Origin: Prorocentrum cordatum
Lineage: Eukaryota; Sar; Dinophyceae; Prorocentrales; Prorocentraceae
Assembly (NCBI GenBank): GCA_963575745.1
Contig: CAUYUJ010015505.1
Coordinates: forward strand, 867,396-931,395
Length of the DNA: 64,000 nt
Direction of reading: 5' to 3'
Of this stretch, positions 57,949 through 64,000 are shown piece by piece. The position numbers were made by a program, and so were the translations under genes. The first letter of the stretch is position 1. Every line of letters begins with the position of its first letter. The notes under the pieces were generated by a model. The model was not told where the DNA came from. It worked only from the letters and a program-made list of their open reading frames with translations, and did not search any database.

Positions 57949-58279
57949 GGGGCCCTGGGACACACAACTAAATACACACAAATCACAGAATTTCCTATAT
58001 GTTCGCATATTTTCTGGGTGTTGTCTCCCCCCCCACCTCCCATATTTCCCATGTTTTTCGGAGAATCGACGATTAATTCAGCGGTGGACAAACCTCCCTT
58101 TAGTACACCTCCCCTTAGTGAGAACGGCCTCGGACCGAAACCCGCGGACGTGGACCCGCAAAAATGACGGCCGCGACGCCCTCTCGCGAACCGAAAACGG
58201 CCAATTCCTTAATCGACGTGTCAGGGTAGGAGGCCTGTCCACCCCCGAGTAATTGTGTCTGTGCGTGTTTTTTTCCCTC
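57949..58279. mobile_element. Family H inverted-repeat element inserted in the LINE
   Basis: Flanked by CTGAA at 57944-57948 and 58280-58284, a 5-bp target duplication. The core (CACACA..AAATACACACAAAT, CCCATATTT, GAATCGACGATT, TTGTGTCTGTG) matches copies at 30.1 and 37.9 kb. Removing the element plus one CTGAA rejoins the LINE N-terminal frame without a shift. It carries a nested element at 58079-58249. Confidence 0.75.
58079..58249. mobile_element. 171-bp element nested in the family H copy
   Basis: The ends are inverted repeats (CAGCGGTGGACAAACCTCC against CTCGGGGGTGGACAGGCCTC read from the other end). It is flanked by TAATT at 58074-58078 and 58250-58254. The two other family H copies show the empty site (CGACGATTGATTGTGTC at 37.96 kb, CGACGATTCATTGTGTC at 30.21 kb). 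It has no coding capacity and is a non-autonomous DNA element. Confidence 0.75.
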
Positions 58280-59085
58280 CTGAACCCCGTCGATCGACAT
58301 GTTGCTCTTTTCCAGGGTGGGGTTGATGGCGCCTTGGAAGGCCCCCATCGTGGTGCGCGAGCGCGTGCGAGCAACCAGGGCTGCAGGGTCAGGAGCACGG
58401 TCCAGCTGGGCACCGTCGGCCACGATGGGCGGCGGGGGGTCTTCCGAGCGAGCAGCCCCAAACACGCGCTGTAGTTCGGCAGCCTTGCCGTCAACCTCTC
58501 CTTGACCTTCGCGGCGTGGGCGGCGGCCTGGGGCTCGGCGCTGGCCCTGCGGCGCTCGACCGGGGTGCCGAAGGCGGTGCAAGAGAACTGCATGGTGCTG
58601 GCCAGCCAGCCGACGGACCGCTGGACGCTGGAGGCCATCTCGGACTTGGCGAGCTCGATGGCCTGCATCTGGGAGGTGCGGGTGGCGTCGACGTAGGCCT
58701 TGATGTCTGTCGAGGCGGCGCCACCAGAAGACGAGAGGAAGTCGTCATCATTCCCACCTGTGCTGATGCGGTTGCGCTCAGGAGCAGCAGGGCGATGAGG
58801 GGAACGCGGGGATGAAGACGGGAAGGTGGGAAGCCTCGTCGATGGCGGCGGCCAGCGCAGCAGCCTCGGTCGGGGATGAGGGGATGCCGTGCGACATAGC
58901 GTCGCTGAGCTACGCTGACAGCTTGCACCCGAAAGCTCTGGCGCGGGAGAAAGAGGCTCACGGCGCTGGGTAGCTTCCCTGAGTCTCGTGGCCTGCGGAG
59001 ACTTCGAGCCAACCCCTCGCCTGCGTTCAAGCTGAAACCGAAAGGGCCCCGAATTTTCCACTTGAGCCACAAGGGGTACGGACCT

Positions 59086-59127
59086 CCGCCTCCTCCTCCT
59101 CCTCCTCCTCCTCCTCCTCCTCCTCCG
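59086..59127. repeat. (CCT)n microsatellite
   Basis: Fourteen CCT units upstream (plus sense) of the second-gene exon. Confidence 0.93.
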
Positions 59128-59362
59128 CCCCCCTCCTGCTCATACTCATTCTTCGGGGGCGCGCAAAAATGGATTAGCGACAAATCCATGGATCGGGGGA
59201 TGTGCCCTCCCCCTCCCCCAAATGCGGCCGGTGCCGCCTCGTGCAGCGGCGGAAATCCGCGATTTCCCATGGAAACGGGACCCGTCGCCAATCCACGCCC
59301 CCTTCATCCATGTGCACGGTCGCCTGACTTCTCCCTCCCCCTCTCCCCGTCCCCCATCTCAC

Positions 59363-59574
59363 CCGCCTGCCGCCACGGGCGGTTTCCTCTCCCAGCGTCC
59401 GGGTCGACCACCACCGGCGCGCGGTCCCTGGCCTCGGCGACGGGGTCGTAGTTCGGGCCGAAGTCGAGGGCCGAGGGCCCGAAGTTGTGGGTGGATCCCG
59501 CGATCACGGCGTCGAGGATGTCGTCCGACGTCGGGACCTGGAGGGCCACGTTGCCCGAGGTGTTCTGACAGTTT
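59363..59574 (-). CDS. Unassigned coding exon of a second minus-strand gene
   Basis: The frame reads NTSGNVALQVPTSDDILDAV, then IAGSTHNFGPSALDFGPNYD and PVAEARDRAPVVVDPDAGRG. Almost every codon ends in C or G and the composition is balanced, unlike the shadow frames around it. It is bounded by ACTGTCAG|AAC and by a consensus donor GGCGG|GTGAGA. I do not recognise the family. Neighbouring exons were not found; a family A element lies about 200 bp upstream. Confidence 0.55.
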
Positions 59575-59778
59575 CGGGGCCTTCGGGGCCCCCCCTCGTC
59601 GCCACGTGGCACGCCCGGAAGAGGGACTGCATACAACATGGGGACGGCGCCCACCGGCGATGTGTGTCCAAATCCGACGGCGGCTGCGGCTGGGCGGGCG
59701 ACCTTTTGCCTGCAAAGGTGGCACCGCCCGTGGCGGCGCCGACAACGAGCACTCCAACGAACTGCTGTTGGTCTTCGT

Positions 59779-59917
59779 TTAGGTCGGGCATGTCCCCCTA
59801 CAAAGGGATTTTGGCGACAAATACAAAGACCCCATTCAAACATAGTACAACATATACCCAAACAAATTGTACCCCGACTATTTTTTGACTACTGTGGAAC
59901 ATGACAGGCCCGACTGA
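59779..59917. mobile_element. Family A MITE with damaged right end
   Basis: The left end TTTAGGTCGGGCATGTCCCC is intact. The right end lacks CTCCTGTAGAGG and resumes at GACAGGCCCGACTGAAG. It lies between the second-gene exon and the GC block at 60 kb. Confidence 0.65.
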
Positions 59918-60864
59918 AGTCTTCGTTCCCCTTCTCCCCATCCTCGTTCCAACCCTCCCGGCCCACGGCTGGGCGCGGCTCGGGCTCGGGATGGTGCCGC
60001 GGGGGGGGGGCCTCCCACGGGGACTCCTCAGAAGCCAGGGCGCTGGCACGCCTTGGCGCACTGCACCCGTGGGCTGGGACATGCTCCGAGATCCACTCCC
60101 CTCGCCATCCTCACTCCTCCTCTTCCCCCCCCCCCTCCTCCCGCTCCGCCTCTTCCTCCCCGGCGCCCCCCCCCTCCCTATACACCCCTCCCCCCTCCTG
60201 CTCCCCCCCTCCCCCATCTGCCCCCCTGCCGCTCGTGGGCTTGGCCCCCCCGCCCCAGGGGTCAGGGCCCGCCCCGGCGTCCGCATGCCGCCGCCTCTCG
60301 GGGGCGCCTGCCGCAGGGGCCGGCGAGCACCCGCGCAGGGCAGGGGGGGGGCCGTGCACGCGGCCGGCCGCGCGCGGGCAGCGGCCCTCGGGCTGGGCGT
60401 GGCCTCGCGCGCGCGGCCTGCCGATCGCTGCGCGCAATGCGCAGCGGCCCGCCCGCGGGTGCCTGAAGGGCTTGCCGCCCCCCCCCTGCGCCCCGCCTCC
60501 CCCAAGAGGGCCGCGCGCCAGAGGCCACCCCGGCAAAGGGCCACCCCCGCGCTGCAGCCGATCGCAGGGGCCCCCCGATCGCCCCGCGTGGCCGACTCCA
60601 GAGGCCATGGCACCAAAGGTGCGGCGTTCGGGGGTCATACTGACCTGGGTCCATCCAGTCCTGGGCGCCAGCCATGCTTTGCAAGCTCCTGCAGGATCCA
60701 GGGCCCTGCAAGCAGCTCCTGCACGCTTGCCTGGGCCCACGCGCCCGATCCTGCAAGATCCGGCGCTCTGGCTGACGCCCGCTTGCCTTGGCCCTCGTCT
60801 CTTGAGCCCGACGGAGGCTTCGCTTCTACTCCCGCCGGCTTCAGGCCACTCTTCTCTCTTAGCT
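59918..60864. other. GC-rich block, open in many frames
   Basis: Two frames near 60350-60490 (plus VHAAGRARAAALGLGVASRA; minus QAPAGGPLRIARSDRQAARA) both look codon-rich because GC exceeds 75 percent. No family supports either, so no gene is called. Confidence 0.3.
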
Positions 60865-61094
60865 GAGCAGGGACCGACCGTCCCGGCATTCCTATAGGCC
60901 CACCACGACATGTTCTTAGAACCCCCAAATGTTCTTAGAACCAAAACAAAGTTCTTAGAACATAGAACTGGTGTGTTCAAATAAAATATCCCAGCCAGAA
61001 ATGTTCGAAAACAATTTCGTGGAAACCACAAAAGGTTCTTAGAACATTGTTTGGTAGGCCTGTAGGCACGCCAAGACGCTTCGCCACTGCTTGA
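60865..61094. mobile_element. Family B MITE
   Basis: GAGCAGGGACCGACCGTCCC to CTTCGCCACTGCTTGA, 230 bp, with the palindromic GTTCTTAGAAC present four times in intact or near-intact form. Confidence 0.75.
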
Positions 61095-61286
61095 CTTAGG
61101 CCCCTCGGAACGAGTGCGCGCAGTGACCACCCCCCCTCACTCCTGGGGCTGCCGGCCCCTGCCGCCGCCTCCGCGGCGAGGCCCCGGCGCTCCCGCAGCC
61201 CGCGCGCCCTGTCAACCCGCCGCCGCCCGCCGCCCCCGCCGCCCGCCGCCGCCGCCGCAGCCGCGCCGCAGCTCGCGCCGCCCTCG

Positions 61287-61340
61287 CCGCCGTGCCCCGG
61301 CGGCGGCGGCGCCCCACGCGCCGCCGCCGGGGCACGGCGG
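61287..61340. repeat. Perfect 20-bp-arm GC palindrome
   Basis: CCGCCGTGCCCCGGCGGCGG at 61287-61306 is exactly mirrored at 61321-61340, with a 14-bp loop. It lies in a GCC-rich block (61140-61400) that is open in several frames. I do not call a gene there. Confidence 0.8.
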
Positions 61341-61469
61341 CCACTCGGCGCTGGCCCCTGCCAGCGCGCGCCGCCGCCGCCGCCGACCCCACGCCCCACC
61401 CGTCGGGGAACGGTCACCTGCCCACCTGCACCGACCCTGGCTTGGGCCCCTCTGACGGATCTGGGGGCA

Positions 61470-61605
61470 TCCCGACGATGCTGGTACCGCTGCTCCCTGG
61501 ACCTCTCCCAGGGTGCATCCTGACTAGAGTATCGAGGCGAATCCAGCGGTGGCGCCGAGGGCCTCCCAGGCTAGGCCGAAAAAGAGGAAAGCGAGGGAAG
61601 GCGCC
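61470..61605 (+). repeat. Family O element
   Basis: TGGTACCGCTGCTCCCTGG, ACCTCTCCCAGGGTGCATCC TGACTAG, CAGCGGTGGCGCCGAGGGC and AAAAGAGGAAAGCGAGGGAA line up with the 33.2-kb copy. The right terminal repeat is lost. Confidence 0.6.
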
Positions 61606-61870
61606 TCTCCCCGTCCATGGCCGTGGAGGCTTTGCAGTCAGCCCGCATAAGGCGGACGCACGATCGGGATGCAAGGACCTTGGACGGCCACGCCGAAACT
61701 CTGCGCGAGCGGGGCGCGGCCAGGGAAAGCGGCCAAGGACTGTGAGGCTTCTCGTTGGCCTGCGCCTGGCCTCAGGCCATGGCCGGGGAGGCGTTCCTCA
61801 GCAAGCACGAGCCCAGAGGTCTGCACAACGTCCAGAGTAAGCACGGGTCCAGAGGTCCAGAGGTCCAGGG

Positions 61871-62130
61871 ACCCCCGACGCCGTGACTCTGTTTCACAGC
61901 GTCGGCCCCCAGAGGTCTGCACCCCTTCCCCAGGACCAGCTCTTCACCCTGGGTCGTTCTTGGACGGTCCCGAGGCCTGGGAAGGGCCCCCAGAGGCCGA
62001 CAATGGCGAAACACCTCCCGTCGTGCTATTTGTTCACAGGAGGAGGGGGGGAGGAGGAGGGGGAGGAGGCCGAAAATAGCGAGGAGGAGGCCAGAAATAG
62101 CGAAAAACCTCCCGACGTGATTTGCTGCGC
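61871..62130 (+). repeat. Family E repeat followed by a G/A-rich tail
   Basis: CCCCGACGCCGTGACTCTG, TTCCCCAGGACCAGCTCTTC, GGACGGTCCCGAGGCCTGG and CAGAGGCCGACAATGGCG. A short GGAGGAGG tract carries two partial repeats of GCGAGGAGGAGGCC and AAATAGCGA. Confidence 0.65.
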
Positions 62131-62397
62131 CGCGCGAGGGGGCCTGGGCGGGCCCAGGCGACGCACAGGCCCCCGGGCCGGGGGGTCGGCGCGAGGTGGG
62201 CGGGCGGACGTCCCCCCCAAGCCGCTCGGGCGGGCGGGCCAAGGGCGGGCTCGAGCCGCGAGGGGTCGCGCGCGCGCGGGGGAGGTCGGGGCTGGCCCCG
62301 AGAGGGGGGGGGGGTCCACACGAGGGGGGGGGTGCAACTCGTGGCCGGCGGAATGTGCGCGGCCGGGCGAAAGGGGGGATAGCAAAGGGGGGGTTTG

Positions 62398-62520
62398 AGA
62401 ATCAGCTCACGTAGCTGATTTTCCTGGCGCCTCCCGGCGCCGGGAGGCGCCCATGTATGATGGAGGGCTGGGCCCGGCGGCGGGGCCGAAGCCAGCTGCA
62501 TGCAGCAGATTTCGTACCCC
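62398..62520 (+). repeat. Family Q repeat
   Basis: ATCAGCTCACGTAGCTGATT, TGGCGCCTCCCGGCGCCGGG AGGCGCC and GGGGCCGAAGCCAGCTGCAT G. Strong hairpin potential at 62400-62452. Confidence 0.65.
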
Positions 62521-64000
62521 CCCTCTCCCTATCCCCCCCTTTCGTTCGGTCCACGTGCGCGGCCCAAGGGCCTTAGGGGGGGGCCGGGGACGCATCGAAA
62601 CAAGAAGGGGCGTCAGGACATCTGGGGAGATAGCATGGCCCCCGCCAGGGTCTCCAGCCCCCCCCCCAGTCACCACACTCCCTCGTGGCCGCCCCGCCAT
62701 GGTCTCCAGCCCCCCCCCCCCCCCTCGTCACCACGCTCCCTCTCTTGGCCGCCCCCGAGGCGGGAGGGGTGCAGCCGGCGCCCGGCCGGAGGGAACGCCA
62801 GAGAAGGAACGAAAAGGGGGGCCCTGCATGGCCACGCGGGCCTCGGCTTCGGGCAGGCGCCCCGACCGATGTCTCGGGAGCCGGCCCCCCAAAGACCGCA
62901 GCCCCTCCCGAGCCCACGGTGGTCCATGTTTGCATGTCGTGACTGTGCCACCGAAGGCTGGAGGCCTCGGCGAAGCATACGGTATGGGTGTAGCTGCTGG
63001 CACATGTGGGAGCAGCACTTCCAGACATTTGCCTGCGCAAGGTCAACAATCAGCTTGGCTCAGACGAGCCCCGCGAAGGACGAACCGTCAGCCAGACACG
63101 GGCAAAATATGTGCATCATAATGCTTTCGTAGTCCAGCTTGGTTGCCTTACCTTGGCCAGAGGGGGAGGAAAAGGGAGGGGAGGTGGAGAAGAGGAACGA
63201 AAGTGAAAGGGGGCAAGAGCCTTGGAACGAAGCAACGCTGTTCACACTGAGAGACTCCAGCCCCGGCAGTGCCGCAGTGGGTGGCCTGCGAGAGCCTCGT
63301 GGGGGCTACATGGCCAGTCGAGTGCCCAGCTGCAGCCGGTTCGGGGCGGGCGTTCGAAGGGGGAAACAAAAGGTTCAGAGGTGTGTTCAGGAGGAAGATC
63401 GCGACGGGCAGCCCATAAGGAAGGACGACCCTCCAGCTGGGCTCGCTCCTCAACCCGAACGAATAGGAGCACCGCCCCAGCAAACCATTGCCCCTTCGGG
63501 GCTGCAGCTGCACGGGCGCCACCGCTCTCAAAAGGCTCGTGCGGCCAGGAAGGTGCCACGCCCCCTCAGGACGCAGCTCCCTGCCCAGCAAGCGTTGCAC
63601 TCCGGGTGCGGTGCCTACGAGCACCGAATGCGACACCCCAGGTGGAGGAATACTATAGCGAGCGCCGCCACGAGGCGGCTCACGCTTCAACTGCTTGTGG
63701 GGCTTGGCTGCCCGTCGACCGCGACGCCCGTTGAGTACGTCTCAGAGCAATCGTGGAAACGGCACTTCGCCTGATCCGAACCCTTGGCGTTTAACCCGAC
63801 AGAATTGAAATCATCCCCGGGAGGGGAGGACGGCGAGTCACCATTGCTGGGCACATGCACGAGCTGGCGTACAGTATGTAGAATGCAGCTCGTATGCGGA
63901 GTAACTGGGGGAGGTAGGGGGGGGCCAGGGGATTCGGGAAAGGGGGGAGGGGGAGGGAGCGGGCCAGGCGAGGCGGAGGGGAGGGAGGAGGAGAAGGCCA
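62521..64000. other. Unassigned sequence at the window end
   Basis: CCCCC-rich duplicated words (CGCCATGGTCTCCAGCCCCCC-type at 62640 and 62697, a 57-bp direct repeat). A plus-strand frame of 211 codons (63139-63774) and an overlapping minus-strand frame show no recognised motif. Confidence 0.35.

Larger units (their letters stand above)
54240..58800 (-). pseudogene. Large LINE retrotransposon with nested insertions, frameshifted
   Basis: Read on the minus strand: an N-terminal ORF (DIKAYVDATRTSQMQAIELA near 58700, VDLFVDPDESPCQIKREQL near 57780); an endonuclease (QELVQGRALNVRINCFDST near 57140, YNIHN, IVGGDSTV near 56960, SDHAATSC at 56.7 kb); and a polymerase (LNTVAPGPDQPPRDAWKA near 55880, family F palm segment 55464-55640, GRPASGRIFAVSS near 54940, ACADHEG at 54.86 kb where FADD is expected, LKAHKCFIV near 54750). 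Frames change repeatedly and the catalytic D pair is broken, so it cannot be active. It is interrupted by a family H element at 57949-58279 and a family E copy at 55082-55240. Confidence 0.75.

Noticed and set aside
63139-63774. A 211-codon plus-strand ORF at the window end
   Set aside because: An antisense ORF of similar length overlaps it and neither has a domain or splice context; left unassigned.
1-64000. CRISPR array, bacterial operon or phage region
   Set aside because: No regularly spaced repeat-spacer units, no dense gene packing and no ribosome-binding-site pattern; the content is eukaryotic.
1-64000. Dinoflagellate spliced-leader gene, 5S rRNA or tRNA
   Set aside because: I saw no TTTTGGCTCAAG-type spliced-leader core and no convincing tRNA arms when reading; a dedicated scan could still find a divergent copy.

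Overview
This window looks like nuclear DNA from a dinoflagellate. It is GC-rich and gene-poor, filled with trinucleotide microsatellites, short inverted-repeat (foldback) elements and decayed non-LTR retrotransposons. Its coding exons are short and separated by kilobase introns. Several introns appear to use the GC or GA 5' splice sites known from dinoflagellates. A GC-rich, long-intron lineage such as Prorocentrum would fit, but that is inference only. No rRNA, tRNA, spliced-leader or CRISPR signal was recognised.

The main gene is a minus-strand DEAD-box-helicase-like gene reassembled here from nine dispersed exon blocks. They lie in the order 43.3, 38.4, 30.4, 25.5, 24.0, 20.1, 13.6, 12.7 and 11.1 kb, which is exactly the order of the domains in the protein: N-terminal Q-motif side, Walker A, motif Ia, motif II/III, start of the second RecA domain, motif IV/V, motif V/VI, C-terminal helix, then a RanBP2-type zinc finger. 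Four junctions can be placed to the base and are mutually in phase. Nearly every catalytic motif is altered: Walker A K to R, DEAD to DDAD, SAT to FAT, and a destroyed HRIGRxGR. An unassigned exon on the same strand at 59.4-59.6 kb points to a second gene. A possible exon at 8.34-8.41 kb may belong downstream of the helicase.

Around and inside this gene are at least seven fragments of LINE-type retrotransposons (1-2.2 kb plus strand; 4.1-5.6, 5.85-6.05, 21.0-21.4, 40.0-41.5, 47.3-47.5 and 54.2-58.8 kb minus strand). They carry recognisable endonuclease, reverse transcriptase and RNase H pieces, and all are frameshifted. The 54.2-58.8 kb copy holds a nest: a short inverted-repeat element with a CTGAA duplication interrupts the LINE and itself holds a 171-bp element with a TAATT duplication.

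The rest is repeats. There are about fifteen dispersed families (named A to Q here for reference), most of them 120-330-bp foldback or terminal-inverted-repeat elements. Tandem arrays include a 13-copy 73-bp satellite at 28.9-29.8 kb, 134-bp and 189-bp repeats, and a palindromic arrangement at 14.4-17.1 kb around a CTACT/CGT compound satellite. The region 35.3-36.5 kb is a decayed short-repeat field. Long stretches at 6.2-8.3, 22.5-23.9, 31.9-33.2, 50.4-51.7 and 62.5-64 kb hold nothing I can assign.
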